The notes under the pieces: model-generated
What the model was told of the DNA's origin: nothing
Databases searched by the model: none
Seen by the model: only the letters and a program-made list of their open reading frames with translations
Shown: positions 22,780 through 28,715 of the stretch, in pieces
Position numbering within the stretch: the stretch's first letter is position 1
Layout: every line of letters begins with the position of its first letter
Source of the DNA: a virus
Length of the DNA stretch: 30,965 bases
IMG/VR virus record: IMGVR_UViG_3300042546_000415
Coordinates: 1 to 30,965 of that record
Strand: one strand, 5' to 3'
Program-made: the position numbers and the translations under genes

Positions 22780-24437
22780 CAACAAATCAACGCCGCCGCT
22801 TCTCTGACAAGTTTGTAGAACTTGAAAAGGAAGCATCCCTCAAAGAGCCAGTTATCTTTAGCTGGCTTCAACCCTCCGAGCAACCACCTACGGGTTGCTG
22901 GTCGTTCGTGGATAACACCCACAGAATCCGTGTGAACATCGACTGTGCAAACAAGTCGAGTGTGAAAACTGCCCGTGGCGCATCGAGCTTTGCCGAGATG
23001 ATTGCACGGCATGAGTTCGGCCATGCTCTCTACACCGAACGCGACTTCAAGGCCGCGAACGAAATGTGCAAGCGGGTCAAATGTTCATTCCGACTCTTCA
23101 ACTTGTTTGAAGATGCTCGCATCGAACACACTCAACGCTTCAAGAGTGGCGTCCCGTTCCGTTGGTTGAAGTGGGAGCGTCCAGCAGAACCCAAGTGTCC
23201 TGTCGGAATCTTCTTCTGGTTAATTCAGAACGAGATCATGCCATACCATAGTGCGTATAGTTTAATCGCTCCGAACAAACTCTGTCTCAAAGCCCCATAC
23301 CCAATCGTTCTTGCTCGGCGCGGAAGATCAAAAATACGCCGCACAATGGACAAGATGATGCGAGATGCAGGAAGTCACGGCATCGACACAGATGTTGTGA
23401 TGCTTGTGTTCCGCATATTTGTCGAAGTAACTCGCACACCAAACACGATGAGTTTGGAAGCGTGGCTGAAACGCTGGATGGAGTTGTTTCCGCAAACCAA
23501 TGGCGAAGGCAACGGCATCGGCGAAGTTGTTGCTGGCAGTCACAACGGAGATCAGATTGCGCCAGAAGAAATCACCGCCGACAATGTTCCGGTTGCCACC
23601 GCAGATGGTGAGAAGGGCGCAAACGGCAAGGCTCCAAGCGAAGGCAGTGACTCCGAGGATGCAAAGCCAGAAGATCGTTCACGCGATGAAACGGTCTTGG
23701 CTGGCGAGCATTCCGACACCGGAGAGAAGATCAAGAAAGGTATGCACATCGTTAAGGGCTTGTATCCAGACGAACTGCAAGAAGGGGCGCAGATTGCAAA
23801 CCTAATGAGCCGTGGCTTTCGTTGCCGTGGCGAGGACAAGATCAAGACGCTGTCCAGTTCCAAGCGTCTCAATGTCCGCGACATTGCGGTTGGCAATATA
23901 GCCAAGCCATTCATCCGAACCGAAGTTCAATCCAAAGGCGTCCCAAAGGTTGCCGTGGTGATGGATTTTAGCGGTTCGATGATGGGTAATCCAAGCAAAC
24001 AAGCCCGTATCTTTCTGTTCGCCTTGAACAGATTGGTTAAGGCCGGACTCATCAAGTGCAAGGCATTCGCTACTCGTAGCGGAGATGGTTGCTACACAGA
24101 GCAAACCCTTCCATGCCGTGTCGAGAATATCAACTGGCAAGCGGTTGGAGGTTCGGAGGGAATGCGGTTGTTCTTCACTCAGAAGATGTCCGAGTTGCAG
24201 GAGTTCGACACCGTGATTGTCTTTACTGATGGCGACATCGGTGATGCCGGAACGGATTTCCGTTCCCTTCATTCTCGCGGCATATTCGTTGTCGGAGCTT
24301 ATGTAAGCAACATCTCGCCAGAGGGTTTGTTGGAACAGCAACGCCAGTTGTCACGCTACTTTGACAAAGGCATTGCGCGTCCCGACATGGCGAGTCTGGC
24401 GAGCGACATCACTCGCCTCATCACCAACTCGCGGTGA
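22773..24437 (+). CDS. Metalloprotease-VWA protein (CobT-like)
   Basis: A 554-residue product starting inside the end of the ATPase gene, with AAAGGA 9 bases upstream. The N-terminal region contains HEFGH (residues 80-84), a zinc-protease HExxH motif in MIARHEFGHALYTERDF, and NLFEDARIEH around 110-119 as the likely third-ligand helix. The middle is acidic and low complexity (about 255-330). The C-terminal VWA domain has the MIDAS motif DFSGS (398-402) and TDGD (485-488). CobT-like phage proteins combine these features and act with CobS/MoxR ATPases. The target is unknown. Confidence 0.85.
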   Translation: MLTTNQRRRFSDKFVELEKEASLKEPVIFSWLQPSEQPPTGCWSFVDNTHRIRVNIDCANKSSVKTARGASSFAEMIARHEFGHALYTERDFKAANEMCKRVKCSFRLFNLFEDARIEHTQRFKSGVPFRWLKWERPAEPKCPVGIFFWLIQNEIMPYHSAYSLIAPNKLCLKAPYPIVLARRGRSKIRRTMDKMMRDAGSHGIDTDVVMLVFRIFVEVTRTPNTMSLEAWLKRWMELFPQTNGEGNGIGEVVAGSHNGDQIAPEEITADNVPVATADGEKGANGKAPSEGSDSEDAKPEDRSRDETVLAGEHSDTGEKIKKGMHIVKGLYPDELQEGAQIANLMSRGFRCRGEDKIKTLSSSKRLNVRDIAVGNIAKPFIRTEVQSKGVPKVAVVMDFSGSMMGNPSKQARIFLFALNRLVKAGLIKCKAFATRSGDGCYTEQTLPCRVENINWQAVGGSEGMRLFFTQKMSELQEFDTVIVFTDGDIGDAGTDFRSLHSRGIFVVGAYVSNISPEGLLEQQRQLSRYFDKGIARPDMASLASDITRLITNSR

Positions 24438-24548
24438 TTGCTACACCGCTCCGTGCCACCATGCGCGGGGCGGAAAGCAGTCCCCAATCGGGGTTCCATG
24501 CAAACGCAGTAAACAAAAACCCTGCCGCCGACAGGTTAAACATTGGCA

Positions 24549-24558
24549 ACACACACGA
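24549..24558 (+). promoter_or_regulatory. ACACACACGA leader, copy 2
   Basis: The last base is the first base of the ATG at 24558. The 120-base gap upstream also holds a CCCC/GGGG hairpin (24482-24493) and a CCCTGC motif. Confidence 0.5.
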
Positions 24559-24764
24559 TGGCAAAGCCAAAAACAGCAAACATCAATGCAACCGCTTCCT
24601 TCACAGAAGCACAATTACAGGAAATCCGTGCAATCGTCGCGGACTTCCTGTTGAGTGACGAGTTCGATGTGCAACTCAACCACAAGGATGTAGTTGATGC
24701 TTGCAAGGTTGCATTGCAGGACAAGGAAGTTCAAACCTCGCTGTCCGAAGTCCTCAAGAAGTAA
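24558..24764 (+). CDS. Small hypothetical protein
   Basis: A 68-residue product, chosen to start directly after the ACACACACG leader rather than at the upstream in-frame ATG. After a short Lys/Ala/Thr start it is a regular helical protein: FTEAQLQEIRAIVADFLLSDEFDVQLNHKDVVDACKVALQDKEVQTSLSEVLKK. No family was recognised. A 20-base stretch in its 5' end (AACAGCAAACATCAATGCAA) also occurs before the gene at 21300. Confidence 0.6.
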   Translation: MAKPKTANINATASFTEAQLQEIRAIVADFLLSDEFDVQLNHKDVVDACKVALQDKEVQTSLSEVLKK

Positions 24765-24777
24765 ACCCGAAGTCAAA

Positions 24778-24803
24778 GCCCTGCCGTCAATCGGCGGCAG
24801 GGC
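24778..24803 (+). terminator. Intergenic hairpin GCCCTGCCG/CGGCAGGGC
   Basis: Nine-base perfect arms enclose an 8-base loop, 13 bases after the preceding stop. No T run follows. It ends 8 bases before the start of the membrane microprotein, so it may act on mRNA stability or initiation rather than termination. Confidence 0.45.
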
Positions 24804-24811
24804 AACGACCT

Positions 24812-24922
24812 ATGAAACGAAAACTCAATCTCCGTGTTGAGCAAGACAGATTCTACGGACTCTTGTTCGTATTCGTCCTGCTCATGTTCATCCTATCAAT
24901 CAGAATTATATCAATCCTATGA
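24812..24922 (+). CDS. 36-residue single-span membrane microprotein
   Basis: The gene encodes a basic N terminus (MKRKLNLRVEQDR) followed by one hydrophobic span (FYGLLFVFVLLMFILSIRIISIL) reaching the C terminus. Its stop overlaps the next start as ATGA, which argues that it is translated. The leader CAACGACCTATG resembles a short version of the ACACACACGACC leader. Likely an inner-membrane peptide with its N terminus in the cytoplasm. Function is unknown. Confidence 0.55.
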   Translation: MKRKLNLRVEQDRFYGLLFVFVLLMFILSIRIISIL

Positions 24923-25386
24923 ATCAAACTGTCCGCTCACTAATTAAATTCAATCATCCGATCTTTGATGAGATCGAGATTAACTGCCTCACCTTCAAAA
25001 AGCAGGAATATGACGACGAATATCTGCTCGTCACATTTGACCTGCAATTTGAAATCAACAACTCCGGTTATTCATTCCCTTGCGATTCCGCAGGAAATGT
25101 TTGCGTAGAAAACTTATCGGTGGAGGGAAGAAAGAACTACGACTTCGCCCTGCTTCATGCAGAGCGTGGACGCTGGCAAAACATCTGTGTTCGCCCATAC
25201 ATCAAACGCTATCGCACTTGCGATTGCGGTAGCGGCGAAATTCCCGAAGAGGAATACGATGCGCGGGGCATTTACTTGTGTCGCGCTTGTCCAAGCTGTC
25301 GTTCCCGCAAACTTCGCGGCTACCGACAGGATGTTCTGACCAACTCAAACTACGAGTGCGGCGAACTCATCGAAGCTGACTACTAA
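24919..25386 (+). CDS. Phage protein with C-terminal Cys cluster
   Basis: A 155-residue protein. The N-terminal half is beta-rich (DEYLLVTFDLQFEINNSGYSF). The C-terminal half contains CDCGSG, then EEYDARGIYLCRACPSCRSRKLRGYRQDV and NYECGE. Six Cys residues in this arrangement suggest a zinc ribbon. Phage proteins with YDARGIYL followed by CxxC and KLxxYR are widespread but uncharacterised. It is translationally coupled to the membrane microprotein. Confidence 0.65.
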   Translation: MNQTVRSLIKFNHPIFDEIEINCLTFKKQEYDDEYLLVTFDLQFEINNSGYSFPCDSAGNVCVENLSVEGRKNYDFALLHAERGRWQNICVRPYIKRYRTCDCGSGEIPEEEYDARGIYLCRACPSCRSRKLRGYRQDVLTNSNYECGELIEADY

Positions 25387-25396
25387 AATCCCGCGA

Positions 25397-25426
25397 GTGC
25401 AGGGTGTGCAAGTTGCCACCCTGCAC
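25397..25426 (+). terminator. Strong intergenic hairpin GTGCAGGGTG/CACCCTGCAC
   Basis: Ten-base perfect arms enclose a 10-base loop that is itself self-complementary. The stem follows the preceding stop by 11 bases. There is no T run, and the ACACACACGA leader and start codon follow within 30 bases. Confidence 0.5.
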
Positions 25427-25443
25427 CGCACAACCCAAACAAC

Positions 25444-25453
25444 ACACACACGA
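25444..25453 (+). promoter_or_regulatory. ACACACACGA leader, copy 3
   Basis: The element ends one base before the ATG at 25455 and lies directly after a strong hairpin. No purine-rich ribosome site is present. Confidence 0.5.
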
Positions 25454-25454
25454 C

Positions 25455-25670
25455 ATGAGAAATCTAAATCAGTATTCCGACACGGAAATCATTCAACGCC
25501 TCGCTAATGCGATGGTTACTGGCGCAAATTGCGGAGGTCACACAAAAGCGCATTACAACTATGTGGCGGTAGATGAATACCGAGCCGAACTTGAATCGCG
25601 TGGAGTTTCCATTCCAAGCAATAAGGAACTCTATGCACAGGGGGCATTTAACGGAGTTGGAAGTTGGTAA
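25455..25670 (+). CDS. Small hypothetical phage protein
   Basis: A 71-residue product whose start is fixed by the ACACACACGAC leader. Sequence: MRNLNQYSDTEIIQRLANAMVTGANCGGHTKAHYNYVAVDEYRAEL. The C terminus ends GAFNGVGSW. No family was recognised. Confidence 0.55.
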   Translation: MRNLNQYSDTEIIQRLANAMVTGANCGGHTKAHYNYVAVDEYRAELESRGVSIPSNKELYAQGAFNGVGSW

Positions 25671-25681
25671 TAACAAAAATT

Positions 25682-25721
25682 TCGGCGGCTTGAGCAACCG
25701 ACGATCAATAAACCCCGCCGA
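25682..25721 (+). other. Intergenic hairpin TCGGCGG/CCGCCGA
   Basis: Seven-base perfect arms enclose a loop of about 26 bases, just after the stop at 25670. It precedes another ACACACACGA leader. Confidence 0.4.
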
Positions 25722-25733
25722 TGCTCTCGGCAA

Positions 25734-25743
25734 ACACACACGA
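25734..25743 (+). promoter_or_regulatory. ACACACACGA leader, copy 4
   Basis: The element ends 4 bases before the ATG at 25748 and follows a hairpin, as in the other copies. Confidence 0.5.
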
Positions 25744-25747
25744 CAAA

Positions 25748-26149
25748 ATGATACAAACACACAAAAACATAATCGCAGTCCTCTCAGAAGTGAGAGTTAA
25801 ATTAGACACCAACACACCGAGCATTCCATTCCTCGGTGAACTGTCACATCAAGTCGCCAAAGCAATCGACATGATGAAAGAGCCAATCAACATGAATGAG
25901 TTCTTTCACGATCAAATCAAAATCTCTTGCGAAGAGTTATTGGATGATCGAGTCAATGAAAGAATTGATAGTTTAGAAGAAAGATTAAGTGACCACGAAG
26001 AGGATATTGAAGATTGCAAGTCGCGCCTTGATTCCTGTGAAGACGACATCAGCGGATTGCAGAACGAGGGCAAGGGGTTAGATGCAGACAGGGTGCGCGT
26101 TATGATAGCCAACGCCTTCGTCGATGCTTCCAAGGCAGTCACCGCATGA
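25748..26149 (+). CDS. Coiled-coil hypothetical protein
   Basis: A 133-residue product whose start is fixed by the leader. The N-terminal third is mixed. From about residue 70 it is a strongly charged helix (RVNERIDSLEERLSDHEEDIEDCKSRLDSCEDDISGL) with heptad-like Leu/Ile spacing, suggesting a coiled coil. Its stop overlaps the next start as ATGA. No function is recognised. Confidence 0.6.
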   Translation: MIQTHKNIIAVLSEVRVKLDTNTPSIPFLGELSHQVAKAIDMMKEPINMNEFFHDQIKISCEELLDDRVNERIDSLEERLSDHEEDIEDCKSRLDSCEDDISGLQNEGKGLDADRVRVMIANAFVDASKAVTA

Positions 26150-26385
26150 AGACAAAAATCAGAATGCGGGGACAATCAATAGCAGAGTTCGTTGATCGCT
26201 TAGAAAGCGGTCAATACGAACCTGACGATCAACAACTGCGCGAGTTTGAAGAAGCAATGCTTCAAGGCCCACCTGTTCAACCCGCAGGAGCAAGGTTGAA
26301 ACCGAAAAAGAAAATCCCGAACTATGCAGAAATAAATAGGTCGTTTAAGAAATTCTGTTTCGATTCCGGCTACATCGTTCAATAA
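26146..26385 (+). CDS. Small hypothetical protein
   Basis: A 79-residue protein coupled to the preceding gene by a 4-base overlap. It begins MKTKIRMRGQSIAEFVDRLESGQYEPDDQQLREFEEAM and has a basic Pro/Lys-rich centre. Two terminators follow, so it closes this transcription unit. Confidence 0.55.
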   Translation: MKTKIRMRGQSIAEFVDRLESGQYEPDDQQLREFEEAMLQGPPVQPAGARLKPKKKIPNYAEINRSFKKFCFDSGYIVQ

Positions 26386-26400
26386 GTAAATACTCAAAGT

Positions 26401-26435
26401 CCCGTCTCTGCTTCGGCAGGGGCGGGATTTTTTTT
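26401..26435 (+). terminator. Rho-independent terminator
   Basis: Eleven-base arms CCCGTCTCTGC and GCAGGGGCGGG (two G-T pairs) enclose a TTCG tetraloop, followed by A and eight Ts. It lies 15 bases after the preceding stop. Confidence 0.9.
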
Positions 26436-26500
26436 GCAACTTTCGATTGTCCGTGTTTTCTTCTGACCATTACGCCAAGCGTGGAAGCTGCGCGTTGCCA

Positions 26501-26549
26501 CCCACTCCTGTCATCGGCAAGTGTCCGGTCTGGCAGGGGTGGGTTTTTT
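26501..26549 (+). terminator. Second rho-independent terminator
   Basis: Ten-base arms CCCACTCCTG and CAGGGGTGGG (one G-T pair) enclose a 23-base loop and are followed by six Ts. Preceded by GTTGCCA as in other intergenic hairpins of this block. Confidence 0.65.
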
Positions 26550-26944
26550 ATTCCTCGCAAGACCAACTTTCGGTCTGCACCTTCAATCGCGCCATACAAT
26601 TTCGCACCTGTTGTCAGTTCTTGCGTAACTTTAGGGCCAAAAACTTACGAAAACCCTCGCATGAGACATTCAAAAAATGCTCATCCAAATTGAATCTTCG
26701 CGCCCTCGCCGGAACCTCCTTCTTCCTGTAAGCGAAAAAGATTCCTTACGGGGGGGTGGGGTGTCTGCGTAAGTCGTTGAGACACAATGGCTCAATCACT
26801 TACAGAGGGTGTTTCGCGTTGTGAGTGAGTGGATTAGCACTGGGAAGCATACTCAATAATCGACTCGCGGATGCCATGTCGCACGATAGATGCTGCTGAT
26901 ATAACAATCGCAGAACGCAGAAAAAACTTTTTTCAAAAAAAGAT
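26550..26944. other. Gene-free control region with GTAAG/CTTAC repeats
   Basis: About 395 bases with no convincing gene. GTAAG or its complement CTTAC occurs at 26644, 26728, 26745, 26769 and 26799, and GTAAC at 26625. An imperfect 13-base inverted repeat spans 26769-26803 (GTAAGTCGTTGAG and CTCAATCACTTAC). An A/T-rich tract (CTTTTTTCAAAAAAAG) abuts the promoter at its right end and may act as an UP element. Regulatory binding or a replication or attachment function are all possible. Confidence 0.45.
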
Positions 26945-26973
26945 TTGACAGGGTGTATGACACCTACAATACT
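26945..26973 (+). promoter_or_regulatory. Rightward promoter with embedded operator
   Basis: TTGACA (perfect -35) and AATACT (four of six for -10) are separated by exactly 17 bases, behind an A/T-rich tract. The expected start would be about 15 bases before the ATG at 26996. The 15-base operator-like palindrome at 26951-26965 lies between the two elements. Confidence 0.6.
26951..26965 (+). promoter_or_regulatory. Operator-like palindrome O2
   Basis: GGGTGTATGACACCT has arms GGTGT and ACACC around a 3-base spacer and sits between -35 and -10. It has two mismatches to the perfect copies at 27274 and 27594. A bound regulator would exclude RNA polymerase. Confidence 0.6.
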
Positions 26974-26995
26974 GCAAGCCCAATCAATCAAATCT

Positions 26996-27208
26996 ATGCC
27001 CAATCAACGCAGTCTAAATAAAGTTCGGGTCACAGTTCCAATGGAAAAGGAACTGGAACGCGAAATTCAAGAATGCTGCAAAAAGTCCGGCATGAATCGG
27101 GTCGATCTCATAAAGGCGGCTTGCGCTGCCTTTGTGGAACATCAAAAAGAAACATCAACTAATGAACATCGAGATTCCAGAGCAACTCGCGGCCAAACTA
27201 CAAAATGA
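26996..27208 (+). CDS. Ribbon-helix-helix-like regulator
   Basis: A 70-residue product from the ATG after the promoter. The core KVRVTVPMEKELEREIQECCKKSGMNRVDLIKAACAAFVEH has a short strand followed by two helices, the layout of MetJ/Arc/CopG-type DNA-binding proteins, though conserved positions are loose. The tail is low complexity. It overlaps the next gene by 47 bases in another frame. It is well placed to bind the nearby palindromes. Confidence 0.6.
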   Translation: MPNQRSLNKVRVTVPMEKELEREIQECCKKSGMNRVDLIKAACAAFVEHQKETSTNEHRDSRATRGQTTK

Positions 27209-27563
27209 CGCTACCTCCTGCGGAATGGAGCTTCCCCAATTCATCAACGCAGCCCTCTTCTTCTATTTCGATAAGGTGTCTGACACCTCGATAGATCGAG
27301 TCGCATACAGCACTCAGGAGACAGCGGAGATGTTGGGTCTATCGACAAAAACAATTCTTCGCCTTGTGGCGAAAGGCTTGTTGACGCCACTACCGGACAG
27401 CACACGGAGATATGTTTTTGGGAAACATGAAATCGACAGGTATGTGGCAGACGCCACGGGTCGATCTCCCCAAAAAAAGCATTCCCCCACTTCCCGAAGG
27501 AAGCAGGGGAACACACACGACGGCACAAGTGCCATCAGCAGAAAACACAAAGTAAAAAAATGA
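27162..27563 (+). CDS. Excisionase/MerR-type helix-turn-helix protein with RHH-like N terminus
   Basis: A 133-residue product. Residues 1-40 (MNIEIPEQLAAKLQNDATSC, then PQFINAALFFYF) resemble a ribbon-helix-helix domain. A MerR/excisionase-type helix-turn-helix follows: YSTQETAEMLGLSTKTILRLVAKGLL, then RRYVFGKHEIDRYV. The C-terminal Lys/Arg-rich tail is encoded by a hairpin-plus-leader element. An operator-like palindrome lies inside the gene. It may act as an early regulator or directionality factor. Confidence 0.7.
   Translation: MNIEIPEQLAAKLQNDATSCGMELPQFINAALFFYFDKVSDTSIDRVAYSTQETAEMLGLSTKTILRLVAKGLLTPLPDSTRRYVFGKHEIDRYVADATGRSPQKKHSPTSRRKQGNTHDGTSAISRKHKVKK
27274..27288 (+). promoter_or_regulatory. 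Operator-like palindrome O3
   Basis: AGGTGTCTGACACCT is a perfect palindrome with 6-base arms around CTG, inside the regulator gene (codons KVSDTS). Confidence 0.55.
27486..27510 (+). other. Hairpin preceding leader copy 5
   Basis: CTTCC and GGAAG enclose a CGAA tetraloop, with outer CCCC/GGGG pairs. It sits within the 3' end of the regulator gene, directly before the leader element. Confidence 0.45.
27512..27521 (+). promoter_or_regulatory. ACACACACGA leader, copy 5
   Basis: The element lies 38 bases before the ATG at 27560, inside the end of the preceding frame. Unlike other copies it is not directly at a start codon. Confidence 0.4.
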
Positions 27564-28438
27564 AGCAACAACTATTCACACCTAACGCGCCACAGGTGTC
27601 TGACACCTTGGCGATGACGGAGCAACCAATGGAGATTCTTCCTCCAAATGCGGTGGAAGCGATGGCGAGAGCGGAAATCGACATTCAAATCAGCACGGCA
27701 CACCGATTCCCGCGATCACTGGCTGGATTCAAAAAACGCGCCGTAGACATGGTGACGATTGATGAGGAAACCGCCCTTTCCTGTATCTACTCTCGTCCAG
27801 TCGGCATGAAGAACGGCAAGCAGACCTATGCCGAAGGTTTGTCGGTTCGCATGGCTGAAATTGTCGGAGCGGCATACGGCAATCTCCGTGTCGGCGCGAC
27901 ACTCATCGAGCAAACCGAGAGGTTCGTTCGTGCGAGGGGATACGCTCACGATCTGGAGGCGAATTTCGCCGCAACGAGTGAGGTTATCGAGTCAACCGTC
28001 AAGCGAGACGGAACACCATACGACGAGAGGATGCGTATTGTGATTGCGAAGGCGTGTCTCGCCAAGGCTCTGCGTGACGCGACATTCAAGGTCGTGCCTC
28101 GCGCTTTGTGCAAGCCCGTCGAGAACGAGGCGAAGCGCATTGCGATTGGTGACGCGAAGACTCTCGAAACGCGCCGGAAGGCGATGTTTGAATGGGTGTC
28201 TAAACTCAATGTCGCGGCAGAGCGAGTATTCGCCGCTCTTGGCGTCGAAGGAGAAGAGGACATCGGCGTTGACGAACTCAAGATTCTCTTGGGACTTCAC
28301 ACCGCCATCAAAGACGGAGAGGTGAGTGTCGATGAGGCATTCCCTCGCATTGTCGCAAAAGCTGCAACACCTAAACGGATCAAGAAGGAGGAACCAAGCG
28401 ATGACGGAGCAACTGTCATTGTTCCTGACCAGCAGTAA
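27560..28438 (+). CDS. Conserved phage protein, recombination-associated candidate
   Basis: A 292-residue protein overlapping the regulator by 4 bases (ATGA). Core: RFPRSLAGFKKRAVDMVTIDEETALSC, GLSVRMAEIVGAAYGNLRVG, IVIAKACLAKALRDATFKVVPRAL and a C-terminal helical segment. This core recurs in phages, typically beside nuclease genes. A PD-(D/E)XK nuclease lies two genes downstream, so a role in recombination or DNA annealing is plausible but unproven. An operator-like palindrome lies near its 5' end. Confidence 0.7.
   Translation: MKQQLFTPNAPQVSDTLAMTEQPMEILPPNAVEAMARAEIDIQISTAHRFPRSLAGFKKRAVDMVTIDEETALSCIYSRPVGMKNGKQTYAEGLSVRMAEIVGAAYGNLRVGATLIEQTERFVRARGYAHDLEANFAATSEVIESTVKRDGTPYDERMRIVIAKACLAKALRDATFKVVPRALCKPVENEAKRIAIGDAKTLETRRKAMFEWVSKLNVAAERVFAALGVEGEEDIGVDELKILLGLHTAIKDGEVSVDEAFPRIVAKAATPKRIKKEEPSDDGATVIVPDQQ
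27594..27608 (+). promoter_or_regulatory. Operator-like palindrome O4
   Basis: AGGTGTCTGACACCT is identical to the copy at 27274 and lies 34 bases after the ATG at 27560 (codons QVSDTL). Confidence 0.55.
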
Positions 28439-28715
28439 TGCCGCCGACAACCCCCTTGTCTCCGCATTGCGGGGGCAAGGGTGGAGGACGGCACGGCATT
28501 TGTCCTTTCACTTGGGAACGAGTGACAGGGAACTCCGCGCAATGGCTGAAGCCAGCGAGGGGGAAATTATCTCCGGTCAGAAAGGCTACAAACTCTCTGC
28601 CGAGGCAACAATCGAAGAGATCGACCACGCGGCGAATTGGTTGATTTCACAAGGAAAAAAGATGCTTGAGCGCGGCATCGAAATTCGCCGCAGAGCGCAT
28701 CAAAAAATCAGATGA
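28401..28715 (+). CDS. Winged-helix-like phage protein
   Basis: A 104-residue product starting behind AAGGAGG, within the end of the preceding gene. GWRTARHLSFHLGTSDRELRAMAEASEGEIISGQKGYKL resembles a winged helix. The C-terminal helix is charged. Proteins of this type are common near phage replication genes. It overlaps the next gene by 4 bases. Confidence 0.65.
   Translation: MTEQLSLFLTSSNAADNPLVSALRGQGWRTARHLSFHLGTSDRELRAMAEASEGEIISGQKGYKLSAEATIEEIDHAANWLISQGKKMLERGIEIRRRAHQKIR

Noticed and set aside
26447-26731. Overlapping frames of 70 to 94 codons between the two terminators and the control region
   Set aside because: They read through a terminator stem, lack ribosome sites and have no recognisable features.
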